Origin: an uncultured Desulfuromonadales bacterium
Lineage (GTDB): Bacteria > Desulfobacterota > Desulfuromonadia > Desulfuromonadales > Geopsychrobacteraceae
Assembly: GCA_945788205.1 (NCBI GenBank)
Contig: CALZLE010000143.1
Span: forward strand, 1 to 21,689
Direction of reading: 5' to 3'
DNA: 21,689 nt
Position 1 is the first letter of the stretch; every line of letters starts with the position of its first letter. The notes under the pieces were generated by a model. The model had not been told where the DNA came from, did not search any database, and saw only the letters and a list, made by a program, of their open reading frames with translations. This document shows positions 1-8,398 of the stretch, piece after piece. A program made the translations under genes and the position numbers.

Positions 1-1527
1 AGTTGTAATGTTGTGCAGCGACTGGGCTGAAACCTTTATCGCCGGTTGATTCACCAGCTCGGTATTACCGTCGATATATGCCTTTGATTCGCTGCGCTTT
101 ATCACTGTAACTGCGGCAGAACCACCGGCTGCAAAATCACCACCGGCGGTCCCATCTGCCGTAGTATTGACCGTCACTGAGTTATCGGAAGAAAGATCTA
201 GTTCTTGAGCCAGGTCCAACTTTGTATCACCACCGATGTGCGCTACCGCCGAAGAGTCAACAATAGAGGTCGCAACTGCAGCGTCGCCCGATACCGGCAA
301 CAGCGTCGAACTTGCTTCAGCCAGCGCATCCGCTTGCATCGTTGAAGTTGCCTTCACCGTCAGTTTTCCGGCCTCGGTCGTTATGTTGCTGTCAAGAAGT
401 TCAACGCTCGCTGCTGAGGTCACATCAACAATTGCAGCATCAACCAGAAGATCAACTGGGATCCCTTCGGCTTTGGCAGTCATCGACGCAGCAGAGGTTA
501 TCTCAATTTCGCTGCCATGAAGTTCAGCACCGGTTATGGCCACTGAGGAGGTAGCCGCTTCCCCAATGACAGCGATGGCGTTGTGATTATTTGTGGCGCT
601 GGCAGCGATCGTTATCTCACCACCCTGGGTCGTATCGTCGGCGTTGTGGGCCAACACCTTCGCACCGCTGGAGAGAGTTATATCTTCAGCGTAAATATCT
701 ATATTACCTGCGGAATTTCCATTGCCCACGGCATTTGCCACGATCGTACCACTAGAAGTGGCGCTGTCGGCGCGAATGTAAATATCACCACCCACAATGT
801 CGATCTTTGCACCCGATTGCAGTTCGTTGTCGTTGACCACGTCGCTGAAATCGACGGCAACACCACTAAAGGAGGCACCGGACGCTATCGTTCCGCTGTT
901 AGTAACGCTGCCCGCCCTGAGGTCGATAGGACCGATGGCGTTCACTTTACCTTGAATAGAGATGAGACCGGACCCGTCGATTGGTGCGGTGCCGTTCATC
1001 AGCATGCTGACTGAGCTCGGCGAAGGGTTATTGGGCGAAGAGAAAAAGTTGTCCATGAAGGACTGGGTCGGAGTGATAACGGAGAGCGCGCCGACATTGA
1101 CCACGCCAGAGCTACCGATGATTAGGCCACGAGGGTTGGCGAAGTAAACATTCCCACCTATCTGACCTTCTTTGATGGAGTTGAGGATCCCGTTGATGGA
1201 GGACGCGGTCTGAGAATTAACGAGATTCATCAGGTTGTCGGTCACACCAGGCAAGTGCAAGTTAACTGTGTCGCCTGTGTTGACGTTGAACTCAGAAAAG
1301 GAGTTGAAGCCGGTCGCGCCAACGACAGTGGCGGTCCTTACGTCAGTCACCTGCCCGACAGTCGTCAGCGTCGTAGCAGTATTGCCATCGGTGGTTATCT
1401 GCGCCGCCCAGGCAAAATTGGCAAAAAAGAAATGGAACAAGGTAAAGATGGCAACAAAGCCCCTTCGCTTACTGGAGTTTATACCGATCAAAACCCCTTT
1501 GCCCCGCCCGTTATCTGACTTACGCAT
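1..1527 (-). CDS. Filamentous haemagglutinin / LktA-type secreted adhesin, N-terminal part
   Basis: The minus frame is open from an ATG at 1527 to the window edge (509 codons, no stop), so the gene is partial at its 3' end. An AAGGAA ribosome site precedes the ATG by about 8 bases. The product starts with a long basic leader, a hydrophobic stretch near residues 22-40 and a likely cleavage after AWA. Next comes a TPS-type secretion domain with the family hallmark NPRGLIIGSSGVVNVGALSV near residues 130-150, then repetitive Ser/Thr/Ala/Val/Asp-rich sequence typical of a beta-helix. In the family, such proteins cross the outer membrane through a TpsB/FhaC-type partner and act in adhesion or contact toxicity. 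No partner gene lies in the window. The rest of the protein, including any effector end, is outside the window, so the exact role is unknown. Confidence 0.85.
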   Translation of the reverse strand, partial: MRKSDNGRGKGVLIGINSSKRRGFVAIFTLFHFFFANFAWAAQITTDGNTATTLTTVGQVTDVRTATVVGATGFNSFSEFNVNTGDTVNLHLPGVTDNLMNLVNSQTASSINGILNSIKEGQIGGNVYFANPRGLIIGSSGVVNVGALSVITPTQSFMDNFFSSPNNPSPSSVSMLMNGTAPIDGSGLISIQGKVNAIGPIDLRAGSVTNSGTIASGASFSGVAVDFSDVVNDNELQSGAKIDIVGGDIYIRADSATSSGTIVANAVGNGNSAGNIDIYAEDITLSSGAKVLAHNADDTTQGGEITIAASATNNHNAIAVIGEAATSSVAITGAELHGSEIEITSAASMTAKAEGIPVDLLVDAAIVDVTSAASVELLDSNITTEAGKLTVKATSTMQADALAEASSTLLPVSGDAAVATSIVDSSAVAHIGGDTKLDLAQELDLSSDNSVTVNTTADGTAGGDFAAGGSAAVTVIKRSESKAYIDGNTELVNQPAIKVSAQSLHNITT

Positions 1528-1937
1528 TCGGGTATTCCTTTCACCTGATAAAATATTATAAAAACAGAATTCTATTCTTTTCATTCGTTGAGAAAGAAAC
1601 CGGAGTACACCATACAAATCTGGTTCAATGGTCCTCCAAGTTTATTTCTATAATTGTCTGACTGGAGTTGATCTTTTTTGAGGTGCTGGCCCTATTGCAT
1701 AAAATCCACCCTGCAACAATCGATTTCGCAAGGCATACCGTTGAAACATAAAGGAAATGCCTGTCATTTTCCACCCTTTAATGAGGAGATAAAGCTGTCA
1801 GCAATTATATTTGGCTCATATAAGAGGGCAAATACGGAACATAGTTATGTCCCGAATATGTTTAGAATTTGTCTCTTCAGCACTAATTGGGAGGGTTGGT
1901 ACTGCTGTAGCGAAAGAGTTGAAAAGGCATAGAACGG
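1528..1937. other. Intergenic region upstream of the adhesin
   Basis: About 410 bases without a convincing gene. It is AT-richer than its surroundings and must hold the promoter and leader of the minus-strand adhesin, but I could not assign -35/-10 boxes with confidence. A plus-strand open frame at 1678-1932 has no ribosome site and a composition unlike a protein. I recognised no riboswitch. Confidence 0.5.
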
Positions 1938-1991
1938 TTATTGGAAACAGGAAGAGCCGACCAACTGGCCGACTCTTCCTGTTTCCAATAA
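1938..1991 (-). terminator. Long hairpin downstream of ubiE
   Basis: A 19-bp perfect stem pairs 1938-1956 with 1973-1991, and partial pairing continues into the loop. It starts 15 bases after the ubiE stop. The U-tract after the stem on the minus strand is weak (AATAACC), so it is a likely but not textbook intrinsic terminator. It may also stabilise the transcript end. Confidence 0.65.
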
Positions 1992-2006
1992 ATTTTATGA
2001 TTTGCT

Positions 2007-2723
2007 TCAGCCGACCGGCTTATCACCCACGTACACGGTCGAAATCCCGAAGGTCAGGTCACAATGCTGTAGCCGTTGAAAACCGGCCTTGCCCATCATC
2101 CCGGAGAACTCTTCACGGCTGGGAAATTCGATGACTGAATCGGGCAGATACTGGTAAGCGCTCCGCTTTGAGATCAGGCCACCGATGGTCGGTAGAATTT
2201 TCTGGAAGTAGAAATAGTAGATCTGCCGAAAGAACTGACTGCGCGGGTTGGAAAACTCCAGAATTACCGCCCGACCACCCGGCTTAAGGACCCGGAACAT
2301 CTCGCAGAGCCCGGCTTGGCGGTCGACCACGTTTCGGATGCCGAAAGCGATGGTAATGCCATCGAAGGTTGCATCCGGGTGAGGAATCTCTTCACAGGGT
2401 GCGTTGACCAGCATAATCCGCGAACCATGTTCGGAGCCGTTCAGTTTGACCTGCCCCTGCACCAGCATCCCCTGGGTAAAATCTTCACCGACAATCTTCA
2501 CCGATGGATCGGTCTGTGCTGCGACTTCCAGCGCCACATCACAGGTTCCAGTGGCGATATCGAGCACCCGGCCATCTTTCGGAATACTTAACTGACTCAC
2601 GGCAAAGCGGCGCCAGCGTCGATCGATGCCGAAAGAGAGCAAACGGTTGAGCAGATCGTAGCGCTGCGAAATATCATCAAACATCTGGCGCACACCGCGC
2701 CCTTTGTCAGACAATTCAAACAT
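2007..2723 (-). CDS. ubiE: Demethylmenaquinone / ubiquinone methyltransferase UbiE (MenG)
   Basis: A 238-residue SAM-dependent C-methyltransferase of quinone synthesis. In the family it methylates demethylmenaquinone (or the ubiquinone precursor) in the cytoplasm or at the membrane. Visible signatures are the N-terminal YDLLNRLLSFGIDRRWRR block, the SAM-binding motif VLDIATGTCDVAL (a Cys where many homologues have Gly), and RNVVDRQAGLCEMFRVLKPGG. Length is close to normal for the family. The frame extends upstream to 2837, but the ATG at 2723 is chosen because it matches the usual UbiE N-terminus and has AGGAG seven bases before it. The gene is divergent from mutT and is followed by a strong hairpin. 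An anaerobe using menaquinone would need this activity; that is inference. Confidence 0.93.
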   Translation of the reverse strand: MFELSDKGRGVRQMFDDISQRYDLLNRLLSFGIDRRWRRFAVSQLSIPKDGRVLDIATGTCDVALEVAAQTDPSVKIVGEDFTQGMLVQGQVKLNGSEHGSRIMLVNAPCEEIPHPDATFDGITIAFGIRNVVDRQAGLCEMFRVLKPGGRAVILEFSNPRSQFFRQIYYFYFQKILPTIGGLISKRSAYQYLPDSVIEFPSREEFSGMMGKAGFQRLQHCDLTFGISTVYVGDKPVG

Positions 2724-2856
2724 GGACAAACTCCTGAACAGCTTATATAAACACGTCAATGCACTGCCAAAAAACGGCAGAAAAAAACACCTCAATTGGT
2801 GCCTGTTTCTATCACAGTGTGAGCGCAGGACCAACAAAAAACGGGTATTGATCTAA

Positions 2857-3279
2857 ATGGTAAACCAACTTGAAAACCTGCCACTTGCTGTTTGTGCTGC
2901 GGTCATTGAACATCAGGGCAAAATTCTGTTGACGAAACGACCAGCCGATAAGCAACAGGGCGGCTTCTGGGAGTTTCCGGGCGGCAAGATCGACCCAGGC
3001 GAGTCTCCGCACTATTCGCTAATAAGAGAGTTGCGCGAAGAGCTGGATATTGAGATTGAAGTCGGTCCCGTTCTGGAAACTGTTTATCATCACTACGATT
3101 GGGGAAGTGTGCTGATTATCGCCTACCTCTGCGAATGGCTGTCGGGTGAGATTAAACACCTTGAGGTAGCTGACCATGCCTGGGTTGAGCCATCATCATT
3201 TGTAGATTACAAAATCCTCCCGGCCGACCAGCCGATTCTCGACAAATTGCACGACAGAGCAACAAAAACCGTCAAATAG
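2857..3279 (+). CDS. mutT: MutT-type Nudix hydrolase
   Basis: A 140-residue Nudix protein. The Nudix box runs from G43 through E49 to R57-E58-L59 and E61-E62; position 64 is Asp where the consensus has Gly. The preceding QGGFWEFPGGK stretch is typical of MutT/8-oxo-dGTPase proteins, which remove oxidised dGTP from the nucleotide pool. The final substrate cannot be fixed from sequence alone because small Nudix proteins vary. There is no strong Shine-Dalgarno before the ATG at 2857. The gene is divergent from ubiE across a 133-bp spacer that must hold both promoters. Confidence 0.82.
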   Translation: MVNQLENLPLAVCAAVIEHQGKILLTKRPADKQQGGFWEFPGGKIDPGESPHYSLIRELREELDIEIEVGPVLETVYHHYDWGSVLIIAYLCEWLSGEIKHLEVADHAWVEPSSFVDYKILPADQPILDKLHDRATKTVK

Positions 3280-3396
3280 AGTAATTAAGCACACAAAAGG
3301 GTTGTCAAGGCCCGCGTCTTGCTTCATCTTATTGGGCAGAGTATTTCGGCTATAAAAGCTGCCACTTATCTGATTTTAGCAATAGGAGACAGACAG

Positions 3397-3714
3397 ATGG
3401 CTCCACGGGAAAGAGTGCACGTTAACTTTTTCGCACCATCTTCCGACAGTATGAAAGCCGAAGTCTCGGTCGTGCGGATAATTCTCGCCGTCTGGGCATT
3501 CTTAAGTTTCGGCATTCCGACCCTGATCTGGCTGGCCGGGCTCGGTGATCCGACTGGACTCGGGCAATCATTCTTCACTGAAGACCGCAGTATTTTGGGT
3601 TTTCCCCTGCACTACTGGCTGCTTGCTCAGGGCTGCACCCTCGGCTTTGTTATGCTCTGCAAACTCTACTGCATTCTCTGGGACCATCTGGTCACCCACC
3701 TGCAAAACAAGTGA
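3397..3714 (+). CDS. DUF4212 small subunit of sodium/solute symporter
   Basis: A 105-residue membrane protein with two hydrophobic segments near residues 26-50 and 70-97. The central GFPLHYWLLAQGC stretch corresponds to the GFPLxFWxxQQG signature of the DUF4212 / TIGR03647 family, which is encoded next to VC_2705-type symporters and is thought to be a small subunit or partner. The ATG at 3397 is chosen over one at 3319 because ATAGGAGA precedes it at the right spacing; the upstream extension has no ribosome site. The gene ends 38 bases before the start of the large subunit, so the two are almost certainly co-transcribed. Confidence 0.82.
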   Translation: MAPRERVHVNFFAPSSDSMKAEVSVVRIILAVWAFLSFGIPTLIWLAGLGDPTGLGQSFFTEDRSILGFPLHYWLLAQGCTLGFVMLCKLYCILWDHLVTHLQNK

Positions 3715-3752
3715 AACCAGAAACCCGCGCGTCCCGGGAGGCTCGACTAACA

Positions 3753-5429
3753 ATGAATAAGACTATCCTGCGCTCACTACTAACACTCCTGATTCTGCTG
3801 GCAACCAGCAGCGTAGCCTTTGCTGCGGGAGAAGAGATCGCGCAGATCAAACCTGGCTTTAAGATGGTCCCGGCAATCATCATGATTGCCTTGCTGTGTG
3901 TCTATATTGGCGTCGGCTTCCTCTCAAAAGTATCGACCACTTCGGGCTACTGGGTGGCAGGTCAGGGAATCGGCAAACTGGGCAACGGCGCGGCGATCGC
4001 TTCTGACTGGATGTCGGCAGCATCCTTTATGGGTGTGGCCGGGCTTCTCTATCTAAAAGGCTGGTTCGGGCTCGGCTACATCGTCGGCTGGACCGGTGGT
4101 TACGTCTTGCTACTCTGCCTGATTGCGGCGCAGATTCGCCGGTTCGGTAAATACACCATCCCCGAATTTCTCGGCGACCGCTACAACAGCCACGGTGTGC
4201 GCCTGATTGCAGCCTTTGTCACCGTCATTATTGCGATCACCTATTCGACTGCGCAATTCAAGGGGATCGGCCTGATCTGCGGCTGGATCTTCGGCATGGA
4301 TTACACCGTTTCAGTCTTCTTCGCCGCTGGAGTGGTCTGTATGTACATGCTGATTTCCGGAATGGCCGGAGTGACCCGCAATCAGCAGATCCAATATGTG
4401 GTATTGATTTCTGCCTTCCTGTTGCCACTCTGGTTTCTGATTAAAAAAGCTGGTGGAGCAGGCATCCTGCCACAGCTCGAATACGGCCAGATTCTGGGTG
4501 ATTTGATGGATGGGAAAACGGCCATCGGCCAAATGAGTGCCGAAGCGACCGAAGAGTTGCGCCGAAACTACCTGCCTTGGGGCGGTGGCGACTTTTACCA
4601 CTTTATCGCCCTGGTCTTTACTCTGATGGTCGGCACCGCAGGCCTGCCACATATCATGATCCGTTTTTACACGGTCAAAAATGAGGATACAGCCCGCAAG
4701 TCGGTGCTCTGGGGATTGTTTTTCATCGGTCTGCTCTACTGGTCCTCACCGGTCTACGCCACTCTCGGTAAATTCTGGAACCCGACCGGCGGCGCCAAGG
4801 TCGCCGATGTCATCATTCTTTCCGCTCCGGAAACTGCGGAACTGGGAACTGCCTTCATCGGCTATCTGGCTGCAGGTGCGTTAGCGGCGGGACTGTCCAC
4901 CGTCGCCGGCCTGCTGGTCGCCGGAGCTTCCGCAATTGCTCACGATTGGTATTCCACGATCTGGCGGCCCAACTGTTCTGATCGTCAGGCCCTTTCGGTT
5001 GGCCGGATCGTCACCGCCGTTCTCTGCATTATTGTTGTCTTTTTCGCGCTCCATCCGATCGCATTGATCGCCCAGATTGTCGCCATGGCCTTCGCCCTGG
5101 CAGGCAACACCATTTTCCCGGTGGTGGTGCTCGGCATCTGGTACTCCAAAGCCAATAAATATGGTGCACTGGCCGGGATGTGTTTTGGGCTGGGAATGAC
5201 GTTGTTAGCGATGTTCGGCTGGAGCGCTGAAATCACCACTTTTCAAGGTGGCGGCCTGCTGCCTGCGACCTCCAGTGCCTTGATCGTCTGCCCGCTGGCG
5301 TTTCTGATCAACATTATTGTTTCAAATGTCATGCACGAAAGTCTTGACGAGGACTCGATCATCCGCAGCGACAACGTCCTGCGTAAAATCCATAATCTAC
5401 CGGAATACAACGATGGCAAGGGCCAGTAA
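3753..5429 (+). CDS. VC_2705-family sodium:solute symporter (ActP-like)
   Basis: A 558-residue polytopic inner-membrane transporter of the SSS family, closest by appearance to the VC_2705 (TIGR03648) subfamily and acetate permease ActP. It has a cleavable-looking N-terminal signal (LLTLLILLATSSVAFAAGE), as ActP does, then about 13 membrane spans. SSS-type motifs include SGYWVAGQGIG, ASDWMSAASFMG, RRFGKYTIPEFLGDRY and GLPHIMIRFYTVK. The family couples sodium entry to uptake of small monocarboxylates such as acetate; the substrate here is inferred. The ATG at 3753 is used because GGGAGG lies about 10 bases upstream; a longer frame from 3711 overlaps the preceding stop and lacks a signal-like start. 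The DUF4212 partner is immediately upstream and a cNMP/CBS/DUF294 gene lies downstream on the same strand. Confidence 0.9.
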   Translation: MNKTILRSLLTLLILLATSSVAFAAGEEIAQIKPGFKMVPAIIMIALLCVYIGVGFLSKVSTTSGYWVAGQGIGKLGNGAAIASDWMSAASFMGVAGLLYLKGWFGLGYIVGWTGGYVLLLCLIAAQIRRFGKYTIPEFLGDRYNSHGVRLIAAFVTVIIAITYSTAQFKGIGLICGWIFGMDYTVSVFFAAGVVCMYMLISGMAGVTRNQQIQYVVLISAFLLPLWFLIKKAGGAGILPQLEYGQILGDLMDGKTAIGQMSAEATEELRRNYLPWGGGDFYHFIALVFTLMVGTAGLPHIMIRFYTVKNEDTARKSVLWGLFFIGLLYWSSPVYATLGKFWNPTGGAKVADVIILSAPETAELGTAFIGYLAAGALAAGLSTVAGLLVAGASAIAHDWYSTIWRPNCSDRQALSVGRIVTAVLCIIVVFFALHPIALIAQIVAMAFALAGNTIFPVVVLGIWYSKANKYGALAGMCFGLGMTLLAMFGWSAEITTFQGGGLLPATSSALIVCPLAFLINIIVSNVMHESLDEDSIIRSDNVLRKIHNLPEYNDGKGQ

Positions 5430-5567
5430 ACGCTGCGGAGGTAAGGTTTCCATCCATAGCTATCGATTTATAGAAATAAGAATAACAGAGCCATTTCTCG
5501 ACCCGGCGCCCACATAAAATCAGCACCTTCTGCTCAATGCTCTTTATTGAGGAGAGTCATTTCGCCT

Positions 5568-6137
5568 TTAAAATCGATAACGAAAACCGAGGGCAAGGGC
5601 GTTGGAACCACCTTCATCGGCGACCAAACCGTAGGCTTCGGAGCGGTGGTGAATACGTGAAATCAGCTCCAACTCCGGTTTATTGGCAAAGGGGACCATC
5701 GCCAACTCTAACATCCAGTAGACCAGCAACTTTTCCGTGTCTCCCTCTATTTCGATTTCAACTTCCGGCTTCTTCGTCGCATAGGAAGGACCAAGCCCGA
5801 AGGCGAGACTGGTATCAAGCCACTTGTCCCAATAGAATTTTTCCCAGCGGATGGTTGCCAAGGCGTTAAACTCCCAATGGGTTTGTCGCTTGAAATGTTT
5901 GACAACCTGCCCCTCCAACTCGTAGCTGAGCAAATCCTTATAACCACCGATCCGGCGTGCATAGGAGAATGCCCAAAGGTAGGAATCCTTAAAATCAATC
6001 CGGTCGCTGCGGAAAAGCTCTTCCCAATGGTTGCTGGTCAGTTGACCGAGGTAGAGATTGACTGCATTTGGACGTTCAGCGGCCTGGGCGGACAGGATTG
6101 ACAGGTGAAGGATGAACAGAATGCAACATAACTTCAT
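5568..6137 (-). CDS. Small outer-membrane beta-barrel protein, PagL-like
   Basis: A 189-residue exported protein. It has a signal peptide (residues about 1-19, ending SAQAA), alternating amphipathic segments and a C-terminal aromatic residue (GFRYRF-end), as in BAM-inserted barrels. The tail near residues 162-179 contains His164-x-Ser166 and Glu175, resembling the His/Ser/Glu catalytic set of lipid A 3-O-deacylase PagL and related acyloxyacyl hydrolase-like proteins. If that holds, it would trim lipid A acyl chains in the outer membrane. The match rests on motif spacing and fold type only, so a non-enzymatic barrel remains possible. The ATG at 6137 follows a GGGGGGCGAG ribosome site. It stands alone on the minus strand between two plus-strand genes of the symporter group. 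Confidence 0.62.
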   Translation of the reverse strand: MKLCCILFILHLSILSAQAAERPNAVNLYLGQLTSNHWEELFRSDRIDFKDSYLWAFSYARRIGGYKDLLSYELEGQVVKHFKRQTHWEFNALATIRWEKFYWDKWLDTSLAFGLGPSYATKKPEVEIEIEGDTEKLLVYWMLELAMVPFANKPELELISRIHHRSEAYGLVADEGGSNALALGFRYRF

Positions 6138-6271
6138 AACTCGCCCCCCATTGCTTTCTGACCAAGTATATCAACTGGAAACGTTCTCACTGCTCATGCC
6201 TTCAGAAAAACTCCGTCACACTTGAAACTATGATTTTCGACCCCCTTTCTCAACAATTTCGCGGAAACTGT

Positions 6272-6299
6272 TTGCTGCGAAATCTATCAGTGGTAGAAT
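6272..6299 (+). promoter_or_regulatory. Possible sigma-70 promoter of the cNMP/CBS gene
   Basis: TTGCTG at 6272-6277 and TAGAAT at 6294-6299 are separated by 16 bases and lie 55 bases before the ATG at 6354. Both boxes are imperfect. The call rests on sequence only. Confidence 0.3.
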
Positions 6300-6353
6300 C
6301 TGCAATATCTGTTCTTACCCCTTTATCACGACGTGCGCCAGAGGAGCTCCTTC

Positions 6354-8264
6354 ATGGGCATTATCCACCTCCGAGACAGTGAACCTTTCTGCCATCTCCC
6401 CGAAAGTCATTTTCAGGATTTACGGGAAAGCGCCGTCAAGAGAACCTTTGACGCCAATATTCACATTGTCAGCCAGAACGATCCGCCGACCGGTTTTCTC
6501 TACGTCATTTTTGAAGGGATGGCTGAGATTACCACCACTGCACCCGGTGGCGAAGAGATGGTGGTCGACTACCGCAAAGAAGGACAGTTTTTCGGCGGCA
6601 CGCCGATTTTTACCGGCGAGCCCTATACGGGTGGCGTCCGCACGGTTACGCCGACCACCTGTTATTTGATTCCGGAAGCGGCGCTGAAAAAAGCCGCCAA
6701 AGACTATCCTCAAGTCAGCGAATTTTTCACCCGCATGGTTCTGACTCGGGTGCGCAGCCTGTATGCCGATATCGTCAAAGAACACACCAGCAACGCTGTG
6801 ACACAGATGGAAGCCTACCCGTTTAAAAAACGGCTCTCCGAAATCATGACCTCACCGGTCGAAACCTGTCTACCAACCACCACAGCGCGCGATGTCGCCA
6901 GACAGATGACGGAAAAATCAGTCAGCTCCGTCTTGGTGGTCAATGATAAATCACTGCCGATTGGCATCATCACTGAACGGGACCTGATCGCCAAGGTCGT
7001 CAGCCCCGACGACGCCGATTGCAACCTGATTAAAGCCGCAGAGGTGATGACACCGCACCCCCATTTCGTCTCGCCACAAACCTATATGTACGAGGCGATG
7101 GCCTACATCACTGCGCAGCGGATTAAACACCTGCCGGTCATCGATGCCGGGCACTTGGTTGGCATTGTCACCATGCGCGAACTGATGCGTTACCGTAGCC
7201 AGAAAGCGATGCTGCTGGTCGGCTCGGTCAATGATGAAACATCCCTCGCCGGACTGGCCTCGACAAAAAAAGAAATTCTGACCGTCGCCCGGGCTCTTTT
7301 GACCGAAACCCACTCAACCCCGGAAGTGATGGAGATCATCTCCTACATTCATCACAGTATCATCAAAAAGGTCTATCAGATTTGCTTCGACGAAATGCTG
7401 GCAGAAGGTTACCAGCGGCCGACAATCAAACACTGCTTTTTGTTGATGGGCTCTGGGGGCCGCCGTGAAATGCTGCTCAACCCGGATCAGGACAACGGCT
7501 TCATTTTTGAGGATGTGCCTGACGAGCGACTGCCTGAAATCGAAGAATTCTTTACCCCCTTCAGCAACAAGCTGGTTACCGCCTTGCAGCAAGTCGGTTA
7601 TCCCCTTTGCGAAGGACAGGTGATGTGCAACAACCCGATGTGGACCGGTCGTTTACTCGACTGGCATAAACGGATCCACGACTGGGTACAGAACCCGGAG
7701 CCACAGAAGGTTCGATACTCATCCATTTTCTTCGATTTTGTCCCCCTCGAAGGGGATTCCACCTTAGCTCAATCACTGCACGACATTGTCTTCTCGGAGA
7801 TCCGGCGTTACGAAGGTTTCCTCTATCACATGATGTCGCTCGATCTGCGCTACAAAGTTCCGATCGGGCTGCTGGGCCGCTTTATCGTTGCCAAAGATGG
7901 TGACCAGAAAGGGTTGCTGTCGGTCAAACAGGGTGGCAGCATTTACATTATCGACTGCATCCGGATGTTTGTACTGGAAAAAGGCATTCAACAGACCACA
8001 ACCCAGGACCGGCTAAATGTACTGGTCGAACGAAAAGTCTTTGAAACCGATACCGCTGAGCACATCAAAGCAGCTCTGGAGGCACTTAATTTCCTGCGCC
8101 TGCGAAATGAAATCGTGCAGATGGAAAATGGTCAAAAACCGAGCCACTTCCTCGATCCTTTCCAGCTGTCAAAAAGCGAACAGGAATTACTAAAAGAGGC
8201 TTTCCACGTGGTCAGCAAATTACAGGATGCCACCAAACGACACTTCTCAAAATCCTATATTTAG
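6354..8264 (+). CDS. cNMP-binding / CBS-pair / DUF294 nucleotidyltransferase-like protein
   Basis: A 636-residue cytoplasmic multidomain protein. Residues about 10-130 form a CRP-type cyclic-nucleotide-binding domain. A CBS pair follows at about 160-285 (IMTSPVETCLPTTTARDVARQM; VMTPHPHFVSP). After a helical linker comes a DUF294 nucleotidyltransferase-like domain with GSGGRREM at about 366 and the acidic NPDQDN site, then the DUF294 C-terminal domain. The NT domain resembles GlnD uridylyltransferases, so a nucleotide-transfer or nucleotide-sensing role in controlling the nearby symporter is inferred. The ATG at 6354 has GAGGAG seven bases upstream; an in-frame GTG at 6333 has none. It lies on the strand of the symporter genes but is separated from them by the minus-strand barrel gene. 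It ends at a clear terminator. Confidence 0.87.
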   Translation: MGIIHLRDSEPFCHLPESHFQDLRESAVKRTFDANIHIVSQNDPPTGFLYVIFEGMAEITTTAPGGEEMVVDYRKEGQFFGGTPIFTGEPYTGGVRTVTPTTCYLIPEAALKKAAKDYPQVSEFFTRMVLTRVRSLYADIVKEHTSNAVTQMEAYPFKKRLSEIMTSPVETCLPTTTARDVARQMTEKSVSSVLVVNDKSLPIGIITERDLIAKVVSPDDADCNLIKAAEVMTPHPHFVSPQTYMYEAMAYITAQRIKHLPVIDAGHLVGIVTMRELMRYRSQKAMLLVGSVNDETSLAGLASTKKEILTVARALLTETHSTPEVMEIISYIHHSIIKKVYQICFDEMLAEGYQRPTIKHCFLLMGSGGRREMLLNPDQDNGFIFEDVPDERLPEIEEFFTPFSNKLVTALQQVGYPLCEGQVMCNNPMWTGRLLDWHKRIHDWVQNPEPQKVRYSSIFFDFVPLEGDSTLAQSLHDIVFSEIRRYEGFLYHMMSLDLRYKVPIGLLGRFIVAKDGDQKGLLSVKQGGSIYIIDCIRMFVLEKGIQQTTTQDRLNVLVERKVFETDTAEHIKAALEALNFLRLRNEIVQMENGQKPSHFLDPFQLSKSEQELLKEAFHVVSKLQDATKRHFSKSYI

Positions 8265-8277
8265 CTGACAAAACGTA

Positions 8278-8308
8278 AAGGCCGGTAAAAAACCGGCCTT
8301 ACTTTTTA
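8278..8308 (+). terminator. Rho-independent terminator after the DUF294 gene
   Basis: A 9-bp GC-rich stem (AAGGCCGGT at 8278-8286 paired with ACCGGCCTT at 8292-8300) with a short A-rich loop is followed by ACTTTTTA. It lies 14 bases past the stop. Confidence 0.9.
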
Positions 8309-8398
8309 CCTCTTGTGATAATCTCTCTTTTGTCTTGTCCGCGTTAAATGTCGTCACGTACAAAGCTACGATTTCTGTAAAAAGAAAGGACCAGGCCG

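Noticed and set aside
236..1561. Several plus-strand open frames at the left end
   Set aside because: All but the tail of the last lie antisense to the continuous 509-codon adhesin frame on the minus strand.
1678..1932. 84-codon plus-strand open frame in the adhesin upstream region
   Set aside because: No ribosome site, odd composition and no match to a known protein type.
5533..5551. CTCAAT/ATTGAG 6-bp inverted repeat between the symporter and barrel genes
   Set aside because: Stem too short and no U-tract on either strand, so no terminator is called.
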